Source of the DNA: RGDT01 sp964630925
Lineage (GTDB): Bacteria > Planctomycetota > Planctomycetia > Gemmatales > Gemmataceae
Direction of reading: 5' to 3'
DNA: 17,721 bases
Assembly (NCBI GenBank): GCA_964630925.1
Contig: CAZVZK010000190.1
Location: 1 to 17,721, forward strand
The notes under the pieces are model-generated. The model saw only the letters and a program-made list of their open reading frames with translations, was not told the origin of the DNA and searched no databases. The position numbers and the translations under genes were made by a program. Within the stretch, counting starts at the first letter, position 1; every line of letters begins with the position of its first letter. Positions 1 to 7,663 of the stretch are shown piece by piece.

Positions 1-508
<508 letters not shown>

Positions 509-531
509 CGTCGGGTCTCCCTACGGTGGGC

Positions 532-559
532 TTGAAAGTTAAAGACGGAGCGTTAGCAA
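532..559 (+). promoter_or_regulatory. Possible sigma70-type promoter for the PLP enzyme
   Basis: TTGAAA (532-537), 16 bases, then TAGCAA (554-559), in the short divergent spacer between the catalase and the PLP enzyme and about 40 bases before the first ATG. The -35 is reasonable, the -10 weak. This is a pattern match only. Confidence 0.25.
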
Positions 560-598
560 ACCCCGCGCCGCACGCCCGGGGTTCCGCTATCCCTAACC

Positions 599-1759
599 AT
601 GTCCGCCCTCCCCACGCCGGTGCCATCCATGAGCCAGGATCTCGGGGCCAGCCGCCCGCTCGTCCCGCCGCTGTACCAGTCCTCCGTCTACACCCTGCCG
701 GACCTCGACGCGCTCGACCGCATCATGAACGCCGAGGCGCCCGGCTACATCTACGCCCGTGACGGCCACCCCAACGCCCGCCTCCTCGCCGGGCGCCTCG
801 CGAAGCTCGAATCCGCCGAGTGGGCCGTCGTCACCGGCTCCGGCATGGGCGCGCTCAGCGCCGTCCTCCTCTCGTCGCTCGAACAGGGCAGGCGCGTCGC
901 CGCGAGCAACCGCCTCTACGGCCGCACCACGCAGCTGATCCAGCAGGAGCTGGCGCGATTCGGCGTGCCTTTCGCCTTCGTTGATGTGAACGATCTGTCG
1001 GCTGTCGAGGCATCACTCAAGACGCCGACGCGCGTCCTGCTGGTCGAGACGGTCAGCAACCCGCTGCTACGCGTCGCGGACATCCCGACGTTGGCGGCCC
1101 TCTGCAAGAAGGCGGACTGCCTCCTCGTCGTGGACAACACGTTCGCGACGCCCCTCGTCACGAGGCCGCTGACAATGGGCGCCGACTTCGTGATGGAGAG
1201 CCTGACGAAGTTCATCGGCGGGCACGCGGACATCACGCTGGGCATGGTGGCCGGCAACGGCGCGGACACGCTGGCGGAGATCACCCAGGTGACGAGCATC
1301 TGGGGGCTGTCGGCGAACCCGTTCGACTGCTGGCTGACGGAGCGTGGCCTTGGCACCCTTGCCCTGCGGATGAAGGCGGCGCAGGCGAACGCCCTCGACC
1401 TCGCCCGCTGGCTGCGGGGCCGCCCAGGCGTGAGCGCCGTGCATTACCCAGGCCTGGAGGACCACCCGGACCATGGCATCGCCCGGCGCGTCCTGTCGGG
1501 CGGCTTCGGGCACATGCTGAGCTTCGAATTGGCCGGCGGACGCGATGCCGTGAATCACTTCATGCGCTCCGCCGGGATCGTGTTCAGCCCGTCGCTGGGC
1601 AACACGACGACGACGTGCAGCCACCCGGACACGACCTCGCATCGCCACGACAGCCCGGCGCAGAAGCAGCGTCAGGGCATCACGCCGGGCCTGGTGCGCC
1701 TCAGTGTCGGCATCGAGGAGACGGCGGAGATCCGGGAGGCGATGTCGCGCGGCCTGTGA
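599..1759 (+). CDS. Cys/Met-metabolism PLP-dependent enzyme (cystathionine gamma-synthase / methionine gamma-lyase family)
   Basis: Fold-type I PLP enzyme of trans-sulfuration or sulfur amino-acid breakdown, cytoplasmic. From the ATG at 599 it has 386 residues, near the usual 380-400. Visible landmarks: YARDGHPN (52-59) in place of the family YSRxxNPT motif; phosphate-binding loop GSGMGA (80-85); active-site Tyr in RLYGR (Y108); VDNTFATP with the PLP-ring Asp D179; Schiff-base lysine K204 in ESLTKFIGGHAD; and a C-terminal SHPDTTSH...VRLSVGIE segment with the carboxylate-binding Arg. The usual N-terminal stretch before VPPLYQSSVY is shortened to about 20 residues. No good Shine-Dalgarno precedes 599 or the second in-frame ATG at 629 (MSQDLGASRP), so the start is uncertain. 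The exact reaction (CGS, CBL or MGL) cannot be told from sequence; neighbours give no hint. It stands alone between catalase and a repeat. Confidence 0.92.
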   Translation: MSALPTPVPSMSQDLGASRPLVPPLYQSSVYTLPDLDALDRIMNAEAPGYIYARDGHPNARLLAGRLAKLESAEWAVVTGSGMGALSAVLLSSLEQGRRVAASNRLYGRTTQLIQQELARFGVPFAFVDVNDLSAVEASLKTPTRVLLVETVSNPLLRVADIPTLAALCKKADCLLVVDNTFATPLVTRPLTMGADFVMESLTKFIGGHADITLGMVAGNGADTLAEITQVTSIWGLSANPFDCWLTERGLGTLALRMKAAQANALDLARWLRGRPGVSAVHYPGLEDHPDHGIARRVLSGGFGHMLSFELAGGRDAVNHFMRSAGIVFSPSLGNTTTTCSHPDTTSHRHDSPAQKQRQGITPGLVRLSVGIEETAEIREAMSRGL

Positions 1760-1771
1760 GCATTGAGAGGC

Positions 1772-1911
1772 CATACCACGACAGACACGGAAGACACGAA
1801 AGAAAACGAAGACGAAAGACAGTCAGAAGAGAACAGCCGCGTGTCTTCTTGCTTGATATCTTCTTCTGTTCTTCGTCTTCCTTTCGTGTCTTCCGTGTCT
1901 GTCGTGGTATG
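1772..1911. repeat. Long inverted repeat (31-bp arms) between the PLP enzyme and the glycosyltransferase
   Basis: The left arm 1772-1802 begins CATACCACGACAGACACGGA; the right arm 1881-1911 is its exact reverse complement over 31 bases. The arms are built of degenerate ACACGGAAG/ACACGAAAG units. The 78-base interior continues the purine-rich (left) and pyrimidine-rich (right) pattern, so weaker pairing extends inward. It begins 12 bases after the PLP-enzyme stop and could act as a transcript-ending or stabilising hairpin. Similar CCACGAAGACACGAAGGACACG-type intergenic repeats occur in many planctomycete genomes as far as I recall. An open frame through it is not a gene. Confidence 0.88.
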
Positions 1912-1989
1912 CCTTCTGCTTTCCTGTCTCGTCTTGACCCCCGGCGCGGGCCGCGGTTACAACCGTGGCTCATCCACGGAGGGCGGGAC

Positions 1990-3705
1990 ATGCACGCGCC
2001 GCTGCGGCGATCCGACTATCTACTCGTGGCCGCCTTCATGGCCGTCCTGTACTCGGTGTCGTTGGCGGCCCCGCGCGTGCTGGGGAACCACGAGACGATC
2101 CATTGCCAGAACGTCCGCGAGATGCTCGCCGACGGCGATTACATCATCCCCCACTGCGGCGGGCGGCCCTGGCTCGAACGCCCGCCTCTGCCCTTCTGGA
2201 TCACCCTCCCCTTCGTCGCCCTCTTCGGCGAGGGGGCCGTCGTCTTCCGCCTGATCTCGTTCTGTGTGGCCCTGCCGGCGGTCTTCCTGACGGCCTGGAT
2301 GGCGTCGCTGTGGTTCGGGCGTGGCGTCGGCATCCTCGCCGCCTGCGTCCTCGCGACACTCCAGGAGTTCCACCGCTACGTCATCGCCCCCGAGTCCGAC
2401 ATCTTCGTCTGCACCCTGGTCGCCGTCGGCATGGCCCTCTTCGTCCACCTGGAGTTCCGTCTGCGGCCCGATGACCGCTCCTCCTTCCTGGGGCCGAGGC
2501 CGTGGGCGGTGCTGGCGTGCTTCTTGGTGCTGGGGCTGGGGAACCTCGTCAAGGGGCTTTACTTCGCCGACCTGCACATCCTCGCGCCGGCTGTGCTGTT
2601 CCTCCTCTGGCGTCCGACGTGGTGGGCGGACCTGCGGCGGTATCTCTGGCTGCCGGGGTGGGTCGTGTTCCTGGCGGCCGCGTCGGCGTGGGCACTGGCG
2701 GCGTACTGGCGGCACCCGGACGTCGTCGCCCTGTGGAGCAGCGACTACAACGGCCGCCTCTCCCAGACCTTCCTGTCGGAGCCGTGGTGGTACTATCTCG
2801 CCCACCTGCCCGCCGCCCTCCTGCCGTGGGCGCCGCTCGCATTCTTCGGGCTGTGGGTGACACGCCGGGAGGCGCTCGGCAAGCCCGGCTCGCCCCAGCG
2901 ATTCCTGTGGTGCTGGGCCATCGCCCCCGTCGTCCTGCTGTCGATCCCGAATGGCAAGCACCATCACTATCTGCTGGCGACGATGGCCCCGTGGGCCATT
3001 CTCTCAGCCGTCGCCGCCGTCAAAGCCTGGGCCTGGCTCCGCGATCTCCAGACGGCGCGGCTGGCCTGCTCTCTCGCCGGGACTGTTCTCACCGCCTCCG
3101 CGGCGGTCCTGATCGTCTGGAGCGTGCAGCCGCGAATCGGGCCGTTCGTGCCCTTCGCCCTGGCCGTGGCGCCGCTGCTGGCCGCCGCGCTGTGGCTCTC
3201 TTCCCGCCAGGAGGAGGCGGGGCGCGGGGTCGGCGTGCTGGTGGCCGGATGCGTCCTCCTCTTCTGGGCGAAGGAGCATGCGGAGTGGGGGTACCAGGAG
3301 GGCCGCCGCGCCGACCTCGCCCTCCTCGACTCGGCGAAGAAGGCCGCGGGGGACGGCCCCCTCCTCGTCCTCGACACCTTCCGGCCTCTGGACGCCTCGT
3401 GGTCGCTCTTCCACCTGAAGGGGCGCGGCAGGCTCCTGCACAACGCCACCTTCCTCCGCGACGAGACGCTCCCCGAGGGCGACCTGTATGTCGTGTCGCG
3501 GCCCCTCCAGATCGAGGCCGCCCGCGGCCTGGCGCGTGTCGAGGAGGTGGCGAGCAGCACGTCCTCGAAGGGGGACCGTGAGCCGTGGGACCGGCTGACG
3601 CTTTACAAGGTGCGTTTGCTCCCGCACGTCGCGCGGGTGTCGGCGAAGGTGTACATCTCGCCGATGCAGGCGACGGCGCGGGCGCGGGGGCCGGAGCTGC
3701 GCTAG
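1990..3705 (+). CDS. PMT/ArnT-like polytopic membrane glycosyltransferase
   Basis: Integral-membrane GT-C glycosyltransferase that would transfer a sugar from a polyprenyl-phosphate donor to lipid or protein on the outer face of the membrane. The chosen ATG at 1990 follows GGAGGGCGGG and gives 571 residues, the usual length. The diagnostic first loop follows TM1: LGNHETIHCQNVREMLADGD (31-50), then YIIPHCGGRPWLERPPLPFW. It aligns with the ArnT loop (DExxY...REML..GDWI.P...G...LEKPPLxYW), with N33-H-E35 where ArnT has D-E. Many hydrophobic helices follow; the later loop HHHYLLATMAPWAILSAVA matches the conserved KxxxYLLPxxP region. The soluble C-terminus is about 100 residues. A longer open frame upstream runs through the inverted repeat and is not coding. 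Acceptor and sugar are unknown; no lipid A genes are nearby. The gene ends in an intrinsic terminator and looks monocistronic. Confidence 0.88.
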   Translation: MHAPLRRSDYLLVAAFMAVLYSVSLAAPRVLGNHETIHCQNVREMLADGDYIIPHCGGRPWLERPPLPFWITLPFVALFGEGAVVFRLISFCVALPAVFLTAWMASLWFGRGVGILAACVLATLQEFHRYVIAPESDIFVCTLVAVGMALFVHLEFRLRPDDRSSFLGPRPWAVLACFLVLGLGNLVKGLYFADLHILAPAVLFLLWRPTWWADLRRYLWLPGWVVFLAAASAWALAAYWRHPDVVALWSSDYNGRLSQTFLSEPWWYYLAHLPAALLPWAPLAFFGLWVTRREALGKPGSPQRFLWCWAIAPVVLLSIPNGKHHHYLLATMAPWAILSAVAAVKAWAWLRDLQTARLACSLAGTVLTASAAVLIVWSVQPRIGPFVPFALAVAPLLAAALWLSSRQEEAGRGVGVLVAGCVLLFWAKEHAEWGYQEGRRADLALLDSAKKAAGDGPLLVLDTFRPLDASWSLFHLKGRGRLLHNATFLRDETLPEGDLYVVSRPLQIEAARGLARVEEVASSTSSKGDREPWDRLTLYKVRLLPHVARVSAKVYISPMQATARARGPELR

Positions 3706-3717
3706 GTCGGCCTTTTT
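3689..3717 (+). terminator. Intrinsic terminator of the glycosyltransferase gene
   Basis: GGCCG (3689-3693) pairs with CGGCC (3708-3712), with a small inner AGC/GCT stem, directly followed by TTTTT (3713-3717). It overlaps the glycosyltransferase stop codon (3703-3705). A weak promoter-like pair for the next operon (TTTTTC, 17 bases, TATACG at 3736-3741) lies immediately behind it. Confidence 0.5.
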
Positions 3718-3788
3718 CCGAAAGCGGGGCGGGGCTATACGGCGTGCGTCGGCCCGGCTCCAAGGGCCAGCCACGGAGGGATGATCGG

Positions 3789-4544
3789 ATGCCGAACCGC
3801 ACGCGGCCCTGGATCGGGCTCAACGCCGACCTGACCCTGGCCACCAAGCACCACTCCAGCACCCTGCGGCTCGCGCCCGGCTATTGTGACGCCATCGCCG
3901 CCGCCGGCGGCCTGCCCGTCATCGTGCCGCCGTTCCTGAAAGACCCCGCCCTCACCGAGTACCTCGACCGCCTCGACGGCTTCGTCCTCACCGGCAGCCC
4001 GTATGATCTCGACCCGCGTAAGCATGGCTTCACCCTGCACCACACCACCCAGCTCCTGCCTGCCCGCAAGGACGAGAGCGACCGCTCCCTCGTCGGCGAG
4101 ATCATTAGCCGGCGCATGCCCGTCCTCTCCATCGGCCTGGGCACTCAGCAGATGAACGTCGCCCTCGGCGGGGCGCTGCATTCCCACCTCCCCGAGGACA
4201 TGCCCAAGGCCATGCCCCACCGCGACCCCAGCGGCGGGCCGCACCGCCATCTGTGCCGCATCTCCAAGGGCACACACATGGAGGCCATCTACGGCCCCGA
4301 CGACATCCTCGTCAACAGCCATCATCACCAGGCCGTCGCGCGTCCGGGCAAGGGGCTGCGTGTCGGGGCGACGGCGCCCGACGGCGTCATCGAGGCGGTC
4401 GAGAACATCGACCCCACGTGGTTCTTCATCGGCGTCCAGTGGCACCCGGAGTCGGACACCGCCACCGCCCTCGACGTGCAGCTCTTCCAGGCGTTCCTGG
4501 AGGCCTGCCAGCGCGGCAAGGGTGGCCTGCGCCTGGCGGCGTGA
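3789..4544 (+). CDS. PuuD-like class I glutamine-amidotransferase homologue lacking the Cys nucleophile
   Basis: Homologue of gamma-glutamyl-GABA hydrolase (peptidase C26, class I GATase fold), 251 residues, cytoplasmic. Visible family features: PWIGLNAD at the N-terminus; LAPGYCDAIAAAGGLPVIVPP; DGFVLTGSPYDLDP (63-76); nucleophile-elbow region RRMPVLSIGLGTQQMN (108-123); LVNSHHHQAV (174-183); and the end motif GVQWHPESD with H219 and E221 of the catalytic triad. In the elbow the family has GICRG; here it reads S-I-G-L-G, so the nucleophile Cys is Gly116 (codon GGC at 4134-4136). Ordinary glutamine or gamma-glutamyl hydrolysis by this protein is therefore doubtful, and a binding or regulatory role is inferred. 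The ATG at 3789 was chosen because the upstream ATG at 3781 is out of frame and the Shine-Dalgarno GGAGGGATGATC precedes it. It is followed after 41 bases by the AnmK-like gene, probably as one operon. Confidence 0.85.
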   Translation: MPNRTRPWIGLNADLTLATKHHSSTLRLAPGYCDAIAAAGGLPVIVPPFLKDPALTEYLDRLDGFVLTGSPYDLDPRKHGFTLHHTTQLLPARKDESDRSLVGEIISRRMPVLSIGLGTQQMNVALGGALHSHLPEDMPKAMPHRDPSGGPHRHLCRISKGTHMEAIYGPDDILVNSHHHQAVARPGKGLRVGATAPDGVIEAVENIDPTWFFIGVQWHPESDTATALDVQLFQAFLEACQRGKGGLRLAA

Positions 4545-4585
4545 TCGAGGACGCCGGGGCTGACGCGCCCGGAGGAGTGAGCGTC

Positions 4586-5794
4586 ATGGCGCAACGCTGG
4601 GTGATCGGTCTGGCCGCCGGCTCCAGCGGACAGGGGACCGACGGCGCCCTCCTCGAGCTGGAGGGCGTCGGCCTGGAGACGCGCGTCACGCAGCTCGCCG
4701 GACTGCACCAGCCTCACGCCCCGGAGCTGCGCTGCCTGATCCGCCGGGTGGGGGACGAGCCGTGCGACGCCCGCCACGTCGCCCTGCTGCACCGACTCAT
4801 GGGCGAGACGTTCGCGGCCGCCGCCCGGGCGGTGGCGGACGCGGCGAGCCTGGCGCTGCACCGCGTGCAGGTGATCGGGACCCGGGGGCTGGTGCTGGGG
4901 CACGACCCCGAGGGCCGCTTCCCGTCTGTGCTCCCGCTGGGGATGGGGGCGGTGATCGCGGAGCGGACGGGCGTGACGACGCTGGCGGACCTGTCCTGCC
5001 GGGATCTCGCCGCCGGGGGGGCCGGGGCGCCGCTGATGGCGCTGCCTGCCCACCTCCTTTTCCGACACCCGGGGAAGTCTCGCCTGATCATCCACCTCGG
5101 TGGGATGGCGCGGGTGGTGTTCCTGCCGGGGGGTGGCCGGCCCGGCGACGTGTTCGGGTTCGAGGCCGGGCCCTGCGGGGTGCTCCTCGACGCCCTGGTC
5201 CGCCAGGTGACCAACGGCAAGGAGGCGTGCGACCCCGGCGGCAAACACGCGGTCCAGGGACGTTGCCTGGAGCCGCTCGTCGAATCGTGGCTGGCCCACC
5301 CGGCATTGCAACGTCGGGTCCCGCGCGCCCTGCCGCGCCAGACGTGGGGCACGGAGTTCGCGCGGCAAGCGCTGATGAAGATGCGGGAGATGGAGGGCGG
5401 GCTGCACGACCTCCTGTGCAGCGCGTCGCACTTCGTCGTGCGGGCGGTGATGGCCGCTGTGCGCCGCCACATCGCCCGCCCCGTGGATGAGGTGCTGCTG
5501 GCGGGCTGGGGGGTGCGGAACGGGATGCTGTGGCGGCTGCTGGAGCGTCATCTCGAAGGGGTGCGCATGGTGCGCTCCGACGAGGCCGGCGTCCCGGCGG
5601 AGCTGCATCAGGCGGCGGGCGCCGGGCTGCTGGCGGCGCTGACGGTGGACGGCGTCCCCGGCAACGTGCCGTCGGCGACGGGCGCGGCGGGGGCGAGGCT
5701 CCTGGGCGTGGTGACGCCTGGCTCGACGGCCAACTGGACGCGCTGCCTCCAGTGGATGGCGGCGCAGGCGGGGCCGGTGATCGGGGGCGAGTGA
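4586..5794 (+). CDS. anmK: Divergent anhydro-N-acetylmuramic acid kinase homologue (AnmK family)
   Basis: AnmK opens 1,6-anhydro-MurNAc with water and phosphorylates it in peptidoglycan recycling. This 402-residue protein (E. coli AnmK is about 370) matches end to end: phosphate loop AAGSSGQGTDG (10-20), CRDLAAGGAGAPL (138-150), HLGGMAR (170-176), FEAGPCGVLLDAL (192-204), AGWGVRNGML (306-315), and PGNVPSATGA near the C-terminus. Several consensus positions are changed: SGTSxDGxD is AGSSGQGTD; the CHGQT motif reads T-R-G-L-V (99-103); NIGGIAN reads HLGGMAR; and the DTGPGN motif, which I recall holds the catalytic Asp, reads E-A-G-P-C-G with Glu193. Activity may be altered or lost. The start ATG at 4586 has GGAGGAG nine bases upstream (4571-4577). 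It is co-directional with the Cys-less amidotransferase homologue, and a terminator-like hairpin follows. Family membership is fairly sure, catalysis is not. Confidence 0.82.
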   Translation: MAQRWVIGLAAGSSGQGTDGALLELEGVGLETRVTQLAGLHQPHAPELRCLIRRVGDEPCDARHVALLHRLMGETFAAAARAVADAASLALHRVQVIGTRGLVLGHDPEGRFPSVLPLGMGAVIAERTGVTTLADLSCRDLAAGGAGAPLMALPAHLLFRHPGKSRLIIHLGGMARVVFLPGGGRPGDVFGFEAGPCGVLLDALVRQVTNGKEACDPGGKHAVQGRCLEPLVESWLAHPALQRRVPRALPRQTWGTEFARQALMKMREMEGGLHDLLCSASHFVVRAVMAAVRRHIARPVDEVLLAGWGVRNGMLWRLLERHLEGVRMVRSDEAGVPAELHQAAGAGLLAALTVDGVPGNVPSATGAAGARLLGVVTPGSTANWTRCLQWMAAQAGPVIGGE

Positions 5795-5800
5795 GGTCAC

Positions 5801-5823
5801 TCGGCCCACTTACGCGGGGCCGA
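5801..5823 (+). terminator. Terminator-like hairpin after the AnmK-like gene
   Basis: TCGGCCC (5801-5807) and GGGCCGA (5817-5823) form a 7-bp stem with a nine-base loop, six bases after the stop codon. There is no T-run, so it may instead be Rho-assisted or only a stabilising hairpin. Confidence 0.35.
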
Positions 5824-5895
5824 TCGCCTCGAACGTGACAAGTTCGGGCTACCCGGCCTGACCGCTGCCGCTTCGTCCGACCCACTGGATTCGCC

Positions 5896-5925
5896 TTGTC
5901 CTTCAACGGACCTCCCCCCTAGTCT
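5896..5925 (+). promoter_or_regulatory. Candidate promoter of the exported cupin-like gene
   Basis: TTGTCC (5896-5901), 18 bases, TAGTCT (5920-5925), about 28 bases before the ATG at 5954. The same -35 hexamer with a 17-base spacer precedes tRNA-Pro in this window, which gives the pattern some support. Confidence 0.45.
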
Positions 5926-5953
5926 GAGGGCAGCCAAACCACCAGGAGGGACC

Positions 5954-6712
5954 ATGACCACCCCGACCCGCCGGACCTTCAACCACACCTTGCTCGGCAC
6001 CCTGGCCGCCTATGGCCTGATCGAGACGCTGTTCCAGAAGGACGCCTTCGCCGAGTCCGTCAAGCCCGTCATCCAGAAGTGGATGGGCGACCTGAACATG
6101 CTGTCGAAGGAGCTCAAGGCCGATCGGAAACTCAAGGACACCGAGTTCCAGACCAAGCTGGAGGAGCTCTACAAACGGGTCGACCTGGCCGACCTGCTGA
6201 CCCTCCTCGACCTCGACCGGGTCGCGCGCACGGCGAAGCTGCCCGACAACGGCGCGCTCAGCACCGGGATCGACCTGAGCAAGGTCGAGGGGCTGCCGGC
6301 CAGCCTCTACTTCGGCAAGCAGATCTTCGGCATGAAGAAGGGCCGCAGCGTCGTCCCGCACGGCCACAAGAACATGTGCACCGGCTTCATCATCCTCCGC
6401 GGCACCTTCGCCGGCAAGCACTACGACCGCGTCGAGACCCACCCGAAGCACTACCTCATCAAGCCGACCGTGGACCGCGCCTTCAAGGCGGGCGAGTTCT
6501 CCACGGTCAGCGACCACAAGGACAACGTGCACTGGTTCAAGGCGACGAGCGACCAGGCGTTCATCTTCAACATCCACGTCATCGGCTATGACCCGAAGAT
6601 CGAGGGCACGTCCAGCCGCCTCTACCTCGACCCGGAGGGCGAGAAGGCCAAGGGCGGGCTGATCCTGGCGAAGAAGATGACCTCCAGTGAGTGTCACAAG
6701 AAGTACGGCTGA
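5954..6712 (+). CDS. Exported protein with a cupin-like C-terminal domain, unknown function
   Basis: 252 residues. The N-terminus has a Tat-like signal: TRRTFNHTLLGTLAAYG (5-21), a hydrophobic core, and a possible cleavage site after DAFA (about 33). Residues 34-100 are charged and helical (KWMGDLNMLSKELKADRKLK...). Residues 118-212 look like a beta-barrel cupin: VVPHGHKNMCTGFIILRGTF carries H136 and H138 and a glycine turn, and SDHKDNVHWF with H188 and H193 is followed by AFIFNIHVIGYD with H208. These histidines could bind a metal. The C-terminus is Lys-rich with one Cys (247). No enzyme family is recognised. The start has AGGAGG six to eight bases upstream and a promoter candidate at 5896-5925. 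The flanking hairpins suggest a single-gene unit. Tat export and cupin fold are inference from motifs; a binding protein or a small oxygenase-like enzyme are both possible. Confidence 0.72.
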   Translation: MTTPTRRTFNHTLLGTLAAYGLIETLFQKDAFAESVKPVIQKWMGDLNMLSKELKADRKLKDTEFQTKLEELYKRVDLADLLTLLDLDRVARTAKLPDNGALSTGIDLSKVEGLPASLYFGKQIFGMKKGRSVVPHGHKNMCTGFIILRGTFAGKHYDRVETHPKHYLIKPTVDRAFKAGEFSTVSDHKDNVHWFKATSDQAFIFNIHVIGYDPKIEGTSSRLYLDPEGEKAKGGLILAKKMTSSECHKKYG

Positions 6713-6739
6713 CGCCCCACTGCCCCCCGCCTTTGTCGC

Positions 6740-6764
6740 GGCCAGGGCGGCTGGCCCTTGCTTT
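6740..6764 (+). terminator. Possible terminator after the cupin-like gene
   Basis: GGCCAG (6740-6745), loop GGCGG, CTGGCC (6751-6756), followed by the T-rich CTTGCTTT. The stem is short and the T-run interrupted. The remaining spacer to 6958 shows no supported gene. Confidence 0.35.
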
Positions 6765-6958
6765 CGCCGGTGGCGTCTGAAGGCGGGGGTTCTCGTGGCC
6801 GGGTGGCGGTGCGGCGAGTAGGCTGCCGGGGGTGGCACGGCCTCTTCACGCCACCGGGGCATCGTGCGAGGGCTGCCCTTCCGTCCGTAACGGCCTCCTT
6901 CCTCTCGGGGGGCCGGCGGCGGCATCGCTGGCCTACCCCCCCCGACAGGATGCTTCAA

Positions 6959-6978
6959 GGGGGCTACAGGGGGCTACA
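6959..6978 (+). repeat. Two tandem copies of GGGGGCTACA before the LRR gene
   Basis: GGGGGCTACA occurs at 6959-6968 and again at 6969-6978, followed by a truncated third GGGGGA (6979-6984). That third run serves as Shine-Dalgarno for the ATG at 6990, so three G5 tracts lie 10 bases apart just upstream of the start. Slippage here could alter ribosome-binding sequence. Confidence 0.7.
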
Positions 6979-6989
6979 GGGGGAACGCC

Positions 6990-7618
6990 ATGCGGATGCT
7001 ACTCGTTGGTGTGGGTTTGCTGCTGGCCTGTCTGGCCGGCGTGGCGCGGGCCGACGAGACGTCCGCCGTGAAGGCGGTCGAGAAGTTCGGCGGCAAGATC
7101 ACGCGCGAGGACAAACTGCCGGACAAGCCGGTGATCGGGGTGAACCTCCGTGGCACCAAGGTGACGGATGCGGGACTGAAGGAGTTGAAGGAGCTCAAGC
7201 ACCTCACTNNNNNNNNNNNNNNNNNNNNNNNNNNNNNNNNNNNNNNNNNNNNNNNNNNNNNNNNNNNNNNNNNNNNNNNNNNNNNNNNNNNNNNNNNNNN
7301 NNNNNNNNACTCACCCTGCTGTACCTCCACAGGACCAAGGTGACGGATGAGGGCCTGAAGGAGTTGAATGGTCTCAAGAAACTCAGGGTGCTGGGTCTCG
7401 TAAACACCCAGGTGACGGATGCGGGCCTGAAGGAGTTGAAGGACCTCAAGCAACTCACCGTGCTGGCCCTCTCCGACACCCAGGTGACGGATACGGGCCT
7501 GAAGGAGTTGAAGGATCTCAAGCAACTCACCACGCTGTACCTCGGCCGCACCAAGGTGACGGCTGCCGGGGTCGCCGACCTGCACAAGGCGCTGCCCAAG
7601 TGCAAGATCGTTCGCTGA
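6990..7618 (+). CDS. Secreted leucine-rich-repeat protein, interrupted by an assembly gap
   Basis: The protein starts with a signal peptide (MRMLLVGVGLLLACLAGVARA, likely cleaved before DE). A short linker follows (SAVKAVEKFGGKITRED) and then 24-residue leucine-rich repeats of the form VTDAGLKELKDLKQLTVLAL. Repeat starts on the DNA fall at 7158, 7337, 7409, 7481 and 7553, exactly 72 bases apart after the gap. The C-terminus VADLHKALPKCKIVR is a typical end cap. LRRs of this type are protein-binding scaffolds and are common in planctomycete exported proteins; the partner is unknown. The 100 N at 7209-7308 lie inside the repeat array, and the frame before the gap (starting at 6990) and after it differ by placeholder length only (see findings). 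It is probably an intact gene with an unknown number of repeats. Start: GGGGGA six bases before the ATG. Confidence 0.85.
7209..7308. other. Assembly gap of 100 N inside the LRR array
   Basis: A placeholder of exactly 100 N, probably of nominal length. Near-identical 72-base repeats on both sides explain why assembly stopped here. Confidence 0.97.
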
Positions 7619-7624
7619 CGCGAA

Positions 7625-7652
7625 CCGCCGGGACGTGGCAACGTCCCGGCGG
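7625..7652 (+). terminator. Strong hairpin just after the LRR gene
   Basis: CCGCCGGGACGT (7625-7636), loop GGCA, ACGTCCCGGCGG (7641-7652): a perfect 12-bp stem starting six bases after the stop codon. There is no T-tract, so it is terminator-like in position and shape only. Confidence 0.5.
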
Positions 7653-7663
7653 CCCGCCCCGCC

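Noticed and set aside
1615..1989. Upstream extension of the glycosyltransferase and a 163-residue frame at 1763-2254
   Set aside because: They overlap the PLP-enzyme end and the inverted repeat. The membrane-protein homology and GGAGGG site fit the ATG at 1990.
2020..2967. 315-residue minus-strand frame opposite the glycosyltransferase
   Set aside because: Antisense shadow of a clear coding gene, with a biased Gln/Glu/Arg/Pro composition.
7158..7618. Regular 72-base repeats that could suggest a CRISPR or satellite
   Set aside because: They are in-frame codons of 24-residue leucine-rich repeats with a signal peptide in front; no spacer structure.
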